A DNA stretch of 64,000 nt from Sophora flavescens (taxonomy: Eukaryota > Streptophyta > Magnoliopsida > Fabales > Fabaceae). Where the stretch lies: the NCBI GenBank assembly GCA_030762895.1, contig CM061068.1:75355228-75419227 (forward strand), in the 5' to 3' direction. The notes below the pieces were generated by a model that did no database searches, was not told the DNA's origin, and saw only the letters and a program-made list of their open reading frames with translations. This document shows, in pieces, positions 43,262 to 55,200 of the stretch (within the stretch, counting starts at the first letter, position 1; every line of letters begins with the position of its first letter). Made by a program: the position numbers and the translations under genes.

Positions 43262-44871
43262 TTCCAAGAGAATGCCTCTTTCTTCAAAAGATTAGTAAGT
43301 GGTGCTGCCACAGAAGCATAGGACTTGATAAATCTTCTATAGTATCCGGTCAAGCCTAAAAAGCTCCGCAATTGCCTGACATTAGATGGAGTAGGTCATG
43401 CTAACACATCTTGGATTTTCTGCTTATCCATTGCAACCCCTTGTCCTGAAATAGTGTGTCCCAGGTAATTTACTTCGGGTAACCCAAAGGAACATTTAGA
43501 GGGCTTCACAAATAGAACATGTTGCTGCAATGTGGAGAGGACAATTTCTAAATGTTGCAAGTGTTCATGCCATGTAAGGCTATATATCAAGATGTCATCG
43601 AAGAAAACCAAGACAAATTTCCTTAGAGCTTCTTGAAATACTTGATTCATGAGGCATTGGAATGTTGTTGGTGCGTTAGTAAGGCCAAAAGACATGACTA
43701 GCCATTCATAATGGCCATGATGTGTCCTGAGGGCTTTCTTATGGCGATCCTCTGGTTTAACCAGAATTTGATGGAACCCTGACCTAAGATCTAGCTTAGA
43801 AAAATATTTAGCACCAAACAATTCATCCAGCAATTCATCTACAATAGGCATAGGAAAAATATCTTTAACGGTAATTGCATTTAAGGCCCTATAATCAGTG
43901 CAAAAACGTCAAGTGCCATCTTTTTTTTTAACCAACAAAATTGGTGAAGAGAAGGGACTTGTGCTAGGTTGTATTATACCTTGCTGTAACATCTCCTGAA
44001 CCATGATTTCAATTTGCTCTTTCTGACTATGAGGGTAACGATACGGTTTAACCTTGACTGGATTGGACCCTTCCACCAAGGTTATGGCATGGTTTTGTTG
44101 TCGGGATGGTGGTAGGCCTGCTGGTTTACTGAAAACTGTTTGGTAAGTGAGTGATAAGGTGGCCAATTCAGGTGGTAAGTTGTCAAGTAGCTCCAGTACT
44201 TGATCTTGAGTGGAATCAGAGTCTGTCAAATGGATTGCAAACATTTCAGAGATAGCTTTAGTATGTTGCAATCTTCTGATATGGTGGAATTGAGCTTGTG
44301 CAGGCAAAACAGGTTTCTCCTCATGCAATGTTATGAATTGGCCATTAAGATAGAATTTCAGACTTAGTGATGCATAGTCATTTACATGAGGACCCAGAGT
44401 TGCTAGCCAAGTGGCACCAAGTATAAGATCAGCTCCTACCACTGGTAATAAATACACCGGTAGGTGGAGTTCATGGCCTTGGACTTTGACACCCAAGTCC
44501 TTGACTTGTCCTTCCGCTGCTAAGGTGTGCCCATTACCAACAAGAACTTTGAAGCAAGGTGCTGTCTCAATAGGTAGATTAAGAAAATGTGCAAGCCTTG
44601 GGTGCAAGAAATTATCAGAGCTACCACCATCCAACAATATTTGGATTTTAATCTCCCCAATGTAACCTGTAAACTTAATTGTGCCCACACCATTTGCTCT
44701 GGTTATGGCATTCAAAGACAGATGTAGCTCCATTTGAGGATCTGCAGTTTCGGTTTGGGTAGGATCTGGTGGGTCAGTCTTGGGTTCATTTGGTATGTCC
44801 TCATCAACTTGTAAGAGTAGTAGATAGGTGTTTATTTGGACATGTATGGGTAAAAGAAAACTTCTCATCAT
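43262..44871 (-). pseudogene. gypsy protease and reverse transcriptase
   Basis: The protease-like region has LLDGGSSDNFL (the usual DSGS/DTGA is altered to DGGS). The RT start is QPSTSPFSSPILLVKKKDGT, then a TGA where Trp is expected near 43907, then KLDLRSGFHQI, FGLTNAPTTFQ and catalytic VFFDDILIYS, then LGHTISGQGV. A further stop lies near 43396. The frame stops at the solo LTR at 43256 and continues on its other side. Confidence 0.85.
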
Positions 44872-45430
44872 AGTAATAGCATAGGCCTTTGTCCTTTCGA
44901 ACTTGCATTTCAGCAGGGGATATTCTTTTGATATTGGTTGGTTTTGGGGTTTGGCTAAAAGGTGTGACGTTTGGTGTTGGTAAGAAGGGTGGCAGGTTGG
45001 GCTTGGTTTGATGGAGACTAGGAGTGGAGGTGTGTGATCCTAAGGGTTTGTTATAGTGGGAGGTAGTGTTGATGCTGGTTTTGTAGGAAATGTTTGGGCG
45101 AGGAGATTTAGGTGGTGGTTGGTACTTTTCCTCAAACAGCTTGTCAAATAGGACTTTGTGCCATAACATCTCCGCGGATAGTGTCCCGGAGGCCACTGAT
45201 AAAACAATCAAGTAAAACATCCAGGCTCAATCCATACACTCTATTAGCAAGAGAGGTGAACTCCATATAATAATCAGCTACAGGTCCGGTTTGCATTAGT
45301 TTAAACAGTGTGGCTGGTGGACAATCAAAAACCGAGGGACCAAAATCAAGTTTAATAGCTCTAGTAAAAGCTTTCCATGATTGGAATTGATTCCTAATCT
45401 AAATGTATAGCAGCAATAGTCAATCTCTTT
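44800..45430 (-). pseudogene. gypsy gag remnant
   Basis: Reading from about 45400 down: a retrotransposon gag segment (MEFTSLANRVYGLSLDVLL followed by DCFISGL) in one frame, a Pro/Ser/Thr-rich linker, then a degenerate zinc knuckle CYYYDEKFSFTHTC where the second Cys is Tyr. Frames shift more than once, and the gag N-terminus is missing because of the 5' deletion. Confidence 0.7.
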
Positions 45431-45433
45431 GAG

Positions 45434-45588
45434 CCCTGAGCCTAAGGTTTGTTGTGCGTTTCCTTTGGCCCCTTCTTAATTCCTGGATTCTCGGATCCTC
45501 AACAAATTCTTGAGCCGACTGTCCAAAATCACCCGTTTCTGCCGACTTTGCTGCCACGGTGGCACTTTTACCTTTTGGACTCATTACA
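45434..45588 (-). mobile_element. gypsy 5' LTR remnant (155 bp)
   Basis: Matches the first 155 bp (minus strand) of the LTR at 32228-32674 with about six differences, then breaks off at 45434. The remaining 290 or so bp of LTR, the primer site and the gag start are deleted. CACAG at 45589-45593 is the target duplication. Confidence 0.8.
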
Positions 45589-45593
45589 CACAG

Positions 45594-48239
45594 ATTGGTG
45601 TTATGAAAGGAATTAAAAAAAAAAGTGCGGATTGTAGGTTAATTTACTATTGTTTGGTGTATTTGGATCCACAGATTAATGTCATCTCATAAAATCAGGT
45701 ATTGACATTTGGGTTAAGATAAAAGTAGTGGGAAATTTTTCATTTTTGACTGGGGCATATGTCCTCAGAAATGTGAAATTTAACAATGGCGATGGGAACA
45801 ATGCCAACATAGATGAATTTCTTAAACGAGTGATGCTTGTTATATAAATTTTTGCTTTGTTAGAAGTTGATGTTACAAGCTTTTTAATTAGCAATAGTTG
45901 CATCGATCACACTTGAGCAAAAAGGATTTTTAATAATTGAACAGTGCTGGTTGGTACGACGTAATCACTATACGAAAATCACGAATAGTAAAAACAAAGA
46001 GAGGAAATAAGATTAACTTAAACCAAAAACATGACACCTGTATTTCGTCACTTTCGTCTCGTACCAACCATGATTTCCCTTAATAATATTTACCTTTAAT
46101 ATACATAGAGTATGAGCAAAATTCATTCACATCCCTCTAAACAGCAAGTTAAAACAATCCACTATATAAGAAAATGTACCACAATGCAGAGACTAGCAAA
46201 GGAAAAGAAACAACCCCATTGTACAATAACGTAGACACTTGTGGCTCATCTTCGATCGATAATAGGCTCTAATTTGAAAGAATTTGAGGTTCTCTTGCTC
46301 CGAGAATGAGATATTAGGAGGGTTGGTTGTGGATAGACATCACTTCTCTCACCATTTGAAAACAAATCGTTGTTCTTTAGTAAAATAAGATGATATTAAA
46401 GATTGAATGAAGAAGACAGAAGCAATTGATTAACAGGGAAGGGCCCGTAACTTATATATAGATGGTGCAAAGAGGAGTTGGTTTGATATGTCTTTCACGA
46501 CAAGTAGATATTTGGTGGCAATTAACAGTGATGAATTTATTTTTCCTATGTTGAATTCTCAAGAGGATCTTTTTGTGCTTATGGTAAAGAGATTCGGTTT
46601 TAGTTGTCGCATTCTATTTTTTAAGTGTGCATAGAGGTTTAGAGAAATAGGAGATTATCCTATTGCGAGGTGTATTGATTGTTAAATTCTTTTTCCATAT
46701 TTTGGGGTGCACAGATAGATTTACAAGAGTTGTAGCTTACAAAGTTTGGCAAAGATTAACAACTATTTTTCATGTTAAAATATTTTTTTTAATAGAAGCT
46801 GGTATGTTTGGATAAATTGATTAATTTGAAAATGACTATTTTTATGAGAAATAAATTGTTTTTAGAGAAATTAGAAGTTTGTAACTTACTTAAAAAATTA
46901 TTAGGTTAATATTTTTTTCCTTCCATCCTACAAAACTAACTATCAAACAAATATTATTAAATTATACATAAGTTCATACTTTTTTATTTATTCGTAATTT
47001 ATCATATAAAAGTTATTATTTATATGATTGGGCCCATTTATTTTAGATTTTGATAGAATTGATTTTGATGTATTTGATGATAAAAGAATTGATTTTTAAA
47101 AAACTGATGTTAAAAATTTGATTTGTGTTTCAATAATGATATTTTAAAAGTAAGTTTAGAAAATTTGATTTTGTTTGAATAATACTGAAATGACATTTGA
47201 CAATGATGTTTGACAGATGGCAAAATCAATTCCAGCCTTGTTCAATATGGAACCAAACACATAAAAAGTAAAATTACTTTTGAGATGTAAATATAAAAAA
47301 ATTTGTGAACCTCACACATAGAACTAATTCTACTCAACATAAAGGCTAAAAGTTCTTACTTCTCTTAAAATCAATTTTACCTAACCGAAAATCAATTTTT
47401 TGAAAACAAACTGGTTCCATTATTGTTGAAAAGACTTTTGGGGGTCTCAAAAGCCATTTTGGCTTGTTAACCAATCTGGCAACAAAAAATATATTATTTT
47501 AAAATTAGATTCTATTATAATCGATTATAATAATAATATATTATTGAAATAATCAATTTTATGCGGCTAATCCAAACACACACATAATGGATTATACCCA
47601 AAAATAGCTTATTGGACGAAGTAAGTTCTTTTTATAAGGCTCCTTAAGTGCTTATATGATAAAATAAGTCCAAGCATGTTTGGATAAATAATTTAATCAA
47701 TCGCTTATTCAATAAGTACTTATCATATAAGAACTTTCTATTAAAAAAAAATCATGTAAGAACTTATGACTTTTCTATAAGCATTTTTTAGCTTTTCGAT
47801 AAGTTTGACAGAGAAACTTGTTTAAATAAGTCGAAAAGAACTTGTAGGAACGTCAGAAGCTATTTTTATGAATGCTTCCGGATAACATTTATTTAGATGA
47901 GATACAAAAAAATTGTTCCAAACATCCTCTAATATGTTTAAAAATGATTTTAAGATCATATATTTTTGTTAAGGATGAAATGATAAAAATAACATTAATT
48001 TCAAAATATCTAACAATTTTTTAAAAAAAATTTAAACTTAAAATTATTCTTTCTCCCATAAACTCCTTTTTAAAAAATAATTAAAAGATAATAGATAATA
48101 TGAATTAAATATTTTATATGATGTATTGTGATTGAAAAAACAATACTACCAGCACTCTTAAAACTGTAACTAATCTAAGTTTTCTCCGTCTAGAAAATAT
48201 AACTTTTACCCTTGAACCAATGGGGGTAAGATTTCTGTC
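45594..48239. other. AT-rich intergenic sequence with MITE-like remnants
   Basis: 45949-46069 has 12-bp inverted ends (GGTTGGTACGA and TCGTACCAACC) and may be a very small MITE. 47150-47300 resembles the Tourist-like element at 17556. 47640-47890 contains inverted AAGTGCTTAT/ATAAGTACTT words typical of fold-back MITEs. No gene was seen. Confidence 0.4.
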
Positions 48240-48557
48240 TTGTTTGCATTTTGCATAAGCTACTGCTTCTGAGGGATCACTTTCTCACTACCGAGGCTCT
48301 TTCACTTTTCCTCTCCGAGACATCATCCCCTGCCTCCGCTACTCCAGGTCTTCTCTCCGGTCAGCCTCCGTCGACGCCGCCACCGTCCACCGCTTCCATC
48401 CGATCAGCATCCGTCGACACTGTCACCGCAATGTCGTCGCAGATCGCCCGTCCACCATCCCTCCGGTGACTCTCATCGAAACAGAGGCGTTGACAACGAC
48501 GTCGTCCCTTCCAATCAAGATCCCGCGTCACCTATGTCCGTGAAGGTTGATGCAGAG
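48240..48557 (+). promoter_or_regulatory. ALG8: candidate 5' untranslated exon of ALG8
   Basis: A GC-rich, CT-rich island (CTCCGTCGACGCCGCCACCG) stands out from AT-rich flanks. It ends at GAG|GTACTG, a possible splice donor. An acceptor TTCAG at 49239-49243 lies 2 bp before the ALG8 ATG, so a leader intron of about 0.69 kb (48558-49243) would join the two. This pattern is common in plant housekeeping genes. A short open frame here (48251-48469) is Ser/Thr/Pro-rich and probably not coding. Confidence 0.4.
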
Positions 48558-49245
48558 GTACTGTGATAACATTGTGTTGCACACCGCATGCTTGATGAAA
48601 GTTATGACAGAGTGAATGCTAAAAAATATTGCATTCCTCATTGGTAATTTTCATTTTTTTAATTTTATACCAAACACATGGATTGCATATTTATTTTCAT
48701 GTCGTCTTCAAATTGCTTTACCTTCTATCAATGCTACATGATGGTCTTCGTTACTAACCGTGATGCAATGTTAGTGGTTTTTTACATTATCATCAGATTA
48801 TATATTTTCATGTCACATTACTAAAAATGTTTGATTAAAGGTTCCTAACTATTTTCTGTAAGAGCACTCTAGCTACACATTCTTTATCAACTCCATCCAA
48901 CACACTCTATGAATTTCATATGAAATCCACGGAATAAAGGGTGGGTCCACGTGATTTGGTGGATACCACATGAAATTCACCCAATAATAATGTGTGTATG
49001 AGTGTGTTGCTAGCATTTCTCTCCCTATAAATAATCTTTGTCTATGTTTCAAACATATTGGCAACTCCCATAAGCATTCCTTCCTTGGTATAACTCTGCT
49101 GACTTTTATGCAGGGAATTCAAAAGGGTCATGATTTCCCATCTGCACACTCTTCATATTGGGTTGAAAACAGAGCAAATACTTGTTTAAGTATTTAAAAA
49201 ACGGCCTTTTTGGATTAACACCTGTATTAACTCTCAACTTCAGGC

Positions 49246-52200
49246 ATGGGAAAACAGAAAGTAACCTTCAAAGAAGTTCACAATTCTTGTAGCTCAAAAA
49301 CAACTATCTGGTGGTTCTTTCTTGTATCTGCCTGCATAAAAGTACTCCTTTTCCCATCCTATCACAGTACAGACTTTGAAGTGCACCGCAACTGGCTGGC
49401 TTTGACTCACTCCCTCCCTCTTTCCCAATGGTACTTCGATGAGACTAGTCCATGGACGCTTGATTACCCACCATTTTTTGCCTATTTTGAACGTTTTCTA
49501 TCCTTTTTTGCTCCCCTCATTGATCCCCAGATAGTGCACCTACACGAGGGCCTGAATTATAGCTCCAACAAAGTGGTTTATTTCCAAAGAGTTACTGTAA
49601 TACTCTCTGATTTGTCTCTTCTCTATGGGGTTTACAGACTTACTCGGAATCTGGCTTCAAGAGAGAAAAAGTTGATCTGGTCATTGGTTATTTGGTCACC
49701 AATGCTTTTTATAGTGGACCATATGCATTTTCAGTACAATGGATTTCTCATTGGGATTTTGTTGATTTCACTTTCATATTTGGAGGAAGGGAGGGATTTG
49801 TTGGGTGGGTTTGTTTTTGCTATTCTCTTGTGCTTTAAGCATTTATTTGCAGTGGCAGCGCCGGTTTATTTTGTTTATCTCTTAAGGCACTATTGTTGGG
49901 GTGGGATGGCCAGAGGTTTCAGTCGACTTTTGATTATGGGAGGTACTGTTGCAGCAGTATTTGCCGCTGCATTTGGGCCGTTTTTCCACCTTGGGCAGGT
50001 AAGTATAACTTTCACATCTTCAATCCAACTTTGGTCATTATGTTGCTCAGATGTTATGCTGTGTTCCCCTTGCTTCTGATAAATCCTTGCAGTTGACTTA
50101 TTTGAAATTGATAGCCATTTCCTTGAATTTTAAGTGTTTTGGTTATTCTCTGAATTTTGGAGTCATAAATCTCTCTCTCTCCCTCTCCCCCGCCCCCGCC
50201 CCCGCCCCCGCCCCCCCCTCCTCCCTCCCTCCCTCCCTCCCTCTCCCCCTCTCACTCTCCCTCCCCCTCCTCGCTCCCTCCCTCCCTCCCACTTAGTGTG
50301 AATATGGCTTGGTTGTTGTGTACTTGGGCCTGTACTAATAGTACTAGTACTTGATCTAAGTCTAGGTATAAATAGGAGTATTAGGCTAGTCTATTGTATC
50401 AAAAAACTCTGTACCATATGATAGGAACTCATATTAATAAGAGAATCAGTGGAAAAATGATGCAGGGCAAGCTCCAATTATAGTGAACAGAAGCTGTGAA
50501 TGCACAAAACAGTATAGAAAAAAGACAGAAAAGTATCAGAGAAGCAAAAGTTTCTCTGCCCTATGGCTTCAGCCACCCCTCTTTACCCAAATTGTTCCGA
50601 TACCCCCTCCATCTTCCTCCATTCTCTTTATATTCACATCCCCTTCCATGATTCCAGCACCTTCTGCACCAATTCCCTCCTGTCAAGTGTCCATTCTGTT
50701 AGAACGACCTCTCTCTTGCTTAACAACCTCCTCCATCACACTGCCACATCAGCATTTTTTATGCTGCATCCCATTAACATGAATATTCTCAATATTCCCC
50801 ACCCTGTCCTTATTGCACCTGTGGGTGCTATATATTCAGTATAGTGTTGTTACCCATCTTTCTCTCTTTTATTCCTTTCCTCCCTACCTAAACCCTATAC
50901 TGTCAGTACTCAGTAGTTGTCAACTAAGGTGTCATGACAATGCTTGACAAGTAACAAAGCATTGATTCCTCACTAGAAAAGTAACTGCTCAAATATGAGA
51001 AGGTTGAGTAGACTGGTAAAACTCATTAGTATAAGCACTCCCACTGAACTGGAACAAGAAGCAGTAACTCCATATTGAATAACCACCTGAACTATGTGAC
51101 TCGTAAGCTTATCGAAATGAGACGTTAATGTGGCAAGATTATGCAAAGAGTTGTTACCTTTCTCTAGTTTTACCAATTATGAATAACCGACTTTGCATGC
51201 TCAAGTGAGGCAGGAACAACCTCCATCCCTTTTTGTTAAATCCTTGTATTACTTCACTTTCCTCTGTATGTATAGAAGTGAAGTTATTTAATATGCACTC
51301 TTTGCTTTATTGGTTTGCTTTATTGATTATTCAAACCATCTGCAGATCGAACAAGTCATCCGACGATTGTTTCCATTTGGCAGGGGGCTTTGCCATGCGT
51401 ACTGGGCCCCAAATTTTTGGGTATTCTATATCATATCAGACAAAGGGCTTGCTTTCATGCTCAGAAAACTTGGGTTTGATATCAAGACTCCAGCAGCTTC
51501 ATTCACTGCTGGGCTAGTAGGGGATTCCTCACCTTTCTCTGTACTACCTCAGGCAAGGTTTACAATTTTTATTTTTTTTTTGTATTTTTATGTTCTCTAA
51601 ATCTTTGTCAACAAACAGAAAAATGACACAAGTGTATGTTATCACCAACATTCAGCTGATCTCATGCTTGCATCACCATCAGATTAGATTATTAAAATAC
51701 TTTATTTGCTGTATGCTTTTCATTAAAGGGAGGTATTAGAGTGTATTGTACACTGCTTGCTGACTAAGCAAGGCAGTTAGGTTGTTAGCATTCTGTTAGA
51801 GTTATAGCTGTAAAGTAACTGCTTCACATCATGTATAAATAGGGTTCAATCAATGTAACTGATTTATTCAATTCATAAATAGAATTAGATTTTAGATAAC
51901 TCTAATAGAAACCAGTATGTTATTACATAGAAAATAGCAAAAATTCCTTTGATTGAAGAAAATACCACAGATCTTCGAGGGTCTTCATCTCCCAATGCCC
52001 AAAGGCCCTGATTCATTCAATTCAGAAGATACCCCTCTCTCAATCTCTTCTATTATTTATAGGCAACATGCCTTTTTTCTCCTAATTATCTCCCTAACTC
52101 ATCCGCTAACTAACTAATTAACCAACTAGTTGATTACCTATCACTTTCCTCTCTTCTCTCCCCTCTCTCTGTTTCTCTTATAATATGGTATCATGAGCTT

Positions 52201-55200
52201 AAATTTCCTTAGCTATGGCTTCTGACCTTCTCGCCAACAATGGTGGTGCTCCACCACCGGCAACTCCTCGTGTCAATCACTTGGATGGTATCTGCTAAGT
52301 TGCATGAGAGGCACTTCTTGATTTGGAATCAGCATGCGGAGGCAGTAATCAAAGCCAACTGATCGGAGAGGTTCGTTGTCTGTCCTTCCACCACTGGTCT
52401 CTGGTACTAATACCCCACCACTGTCTAGTCTTGCATCCTCCTCCATTAGCTCCTCACCTCCTTTACATCCACAACCCTCGGATTGTTCTATCTCCTCCAG
52501 ATCCCATTCTATCTCTCCCTCCCCATCACTCTCTTCTAGTGCTTCCCTTGACTTTGCCTCCTCTCAACAAGCCTATGTGTCTTCCCAGACCCTCTTTGTG
52601 TCAGTTTCCACCCATCACAAGCAAACTAGATCCACACCTGGTATTTGCAAGTCCAAAACAGTCTCTTCCTCTATCCCTCGCGTTCTTCTCGCCCATGTTG
52701 AGCCCAACACTGCCAAAGATGCCTTGACCATTCCTCATTGGAAGGCTGCTATACAAGCTGAATATTCAGCTCTCATTGACAATTGCACCTAGAGTCTAGT
52801 TGAACTTCTACTTGGCAGAACAGCCATCGACTGCAGGTGTGTATTTCAGCTTAAAGATGGCGCCATAAATAATGACAAGGCTAGATTGGTGGCCAAAGGC
52901 TTTCACTAGCAGCACGGTTTTGACTTCACCGAAACCTTCTCTATGATGATCAAGCCTGTTACTGTTAGGATCATTCTTACTTTTCCCTCACCTATCATTA
53001 TCAATGGGCTGTCTAGTAGCTAGATGTTAATAACGCCTTCTCGAATGGTTTACTTGAAGAGGAAGTCTACATGCAATAACTTGCGGGGTTGAGCATCCCA
53101 ACAAGTCCTTGGTTTGTAAGCTTCAAAAAGCAATCTATGGTCTAAAGCAAGCCCCAAGAGCGGTTTGAAAGGCGGTATGTGCTGGTATATGTAGATGACA
53201 TCATATCAAGTGTGATCGATCTTTGTTCATTCAGTCTACACCATCTCACAAGTATGTGCTGGTATATGTAGATGACATCATAGTTGCTGGCACCTCCTGA
53301 TAGCTGGTTTGAAATTTGATCTCTCGGTTGAATACTGTCTTTGCTCTCAAGCAACTAGGCAATTTAGACTATTTTCTGGGCATTGAAGTAAGCATCCGTC
53401 AAGTGGTTCCTTGCTGTTATCTCAAGGTAATTAGAACAAAGATCTACTTGATCTTCAAGCTCAGAATCATGAACCATGACCTAGCCACTGATTGTTTGGA
53501 AGTTTACTTTTAATCTTGTGAAAAATGTAGCTGATTCACTGAATGATCCTTATCTCATTTTCTAAGAATAGAAATATAGATCATAAATATAAATGTTCAC
53601 ATGGCAGGGACAGCTTGGTAAACTCCAAATCAGGATCTGTACAACATCAATATGTGATATTTGTGAACATTATAATTGGTAGGAGAATGTACAATATTTG
53701 CTTTTATATTTTACACATTCTAGGCTAGCCTTTGCAAATTCTAAGATTATGCTCAAATGACATCAGAAACTGAGCTTAATAACTGGTTGTTTGAAGCTAT
53801 GACTATGATATAATAGCTGGGTTTATTTATACCACTTTGCTTTTCATTATTCAAAACTCCCATCAAAGTATTCATTTTAATTAACTAATCTGCAGATCTC
53901 CCCAATCGTGACCTTTATACTGGTTATGCTTGCCTTATCTCCTTGTCTTCTCAAGGCTTGGAAGAATCCCCAGCCACAGATGATCAGCAGATGGATAGCC
54001 TATGCTTATACCTGCGGTTTTCTTTTTGGATGGCATGTGCATGAGAAGGCATCACTCCATTTTGTAATACCACTTGCCATTGTTGCAGGACAAACCCTAG
54101 AGGATGCAAGGCATTACTTTTTGCTGTCAATAGGTATAATACTAGTTCATTTGTTTACCAGCTTCTAATTCTCTTCTTTTTGTTCTTTTATTTTGTATTC
54201 TTTTTTTTAAAATGATGCTTCAAATGTAGAAAACACAGGTGATGCATGTGCCCCTTTAAAAGACAATATTTAAGTAAATGTGACTGTTTCTTAAAAAAAA
54301 AAAATTTACCCCAGCGCCAGCAGTCTTGTAAATTTTGTCCTTTCTTATCCTATTGGATAGATTGCTGTGACTAATGCTTCTTCTGCTGTTATCTATTTCC
54401 TAGTTGTAAACTTGTCAGATGCTAGGTTCAGATGCCTTGTGTTGTCAGTAGGGTTTTTAGCCCCCTTTTCAATCACTTAAAAGAAAAAATAAAGACATTT
54501 TTGAAATATAAAAATAGAACTGTATTCTTCAAACGACTCAGATCAATTAGTCTTATCAATTCATTGCAATACAATTGATTTAGTTGAAAGAAAAAATAGA
54601 ACTGTATTCTTCAAATGACTAAGATCAATTAGTCTTATCAATTCATTTGAAATATAGAAGTCAAAACAAGAAGCCCAGAACCACAAGTTTTGTGAGCCAT
54701 TGGATGAGCCATCACAAAATTTTTACGGAACTGATCAAATTATATACCATCTCTTCACATGTCTGTGAAACTTTTATTTGCCTCTTTCATCTAAACATGC
54801 ACATTTTTGTGGTTGATGTGGCCATGTGGCATTGCAATGATCCAGGGGAAGTCTTCTATAAACACAGTTTTCTTTTCCTTTATATACACCAAAAAAAAAA
54901 GTGTGTTTATAGAAGCATGTGCTTTTAAGGCATCAAGAGGTGCTTGGTGCTCAATATAGTAAACGGGACTATTGCTAACCTGAATGGAATTAATATTTAT
55001 TAAAAGGGCTTTTGCTGTAGAGCCCGGAAATCTGAAGCCTGACACAGACCAGTCACCATATAGCATAAATAAAGTGCTGCTTTAATGATTCACGAGTGAA
55101 GTTCTCTGTTCTCTATGGTGGGATTCACCTTTTGTATGTATCTGGCTCTAGTGTTTTCTTATTAGAAGAATATGTACTGTGAAGCTTGAAATATTAAAGA

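Larger units (their letters stand above)
32228..45588 (-). mobile_element. Ty3/gypsy chromovirus, minus strand, with two nested insertions
   Basis: Bounded by CACAG at 32223-32227 and 45589-45593, a perfect 5-bp target duplication. The ends are TGTTATGAG and CTCATTACA. On the minus strand: 5' LTR remnant, gag, protease, RT, RNase H, integrase, chromodomain, 3' LTR. A copia element (33086-38015) and a 3.7-kb solo LTR (39529-43256) are inserted in it. The two LTR copies match at about 96 percent over the 155 bp they share. The 5' LTR, primer site and start of gag have been partly deleted, and several stops interrupt pol, so it is dead. Confidence 0.85.

Noticed and set aside
50051..50296. Pro/Ser/Leu-rich ORF in ALG8 intron 1
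   Set aside because: Caused by GC/CT simple repeats inside an intron.
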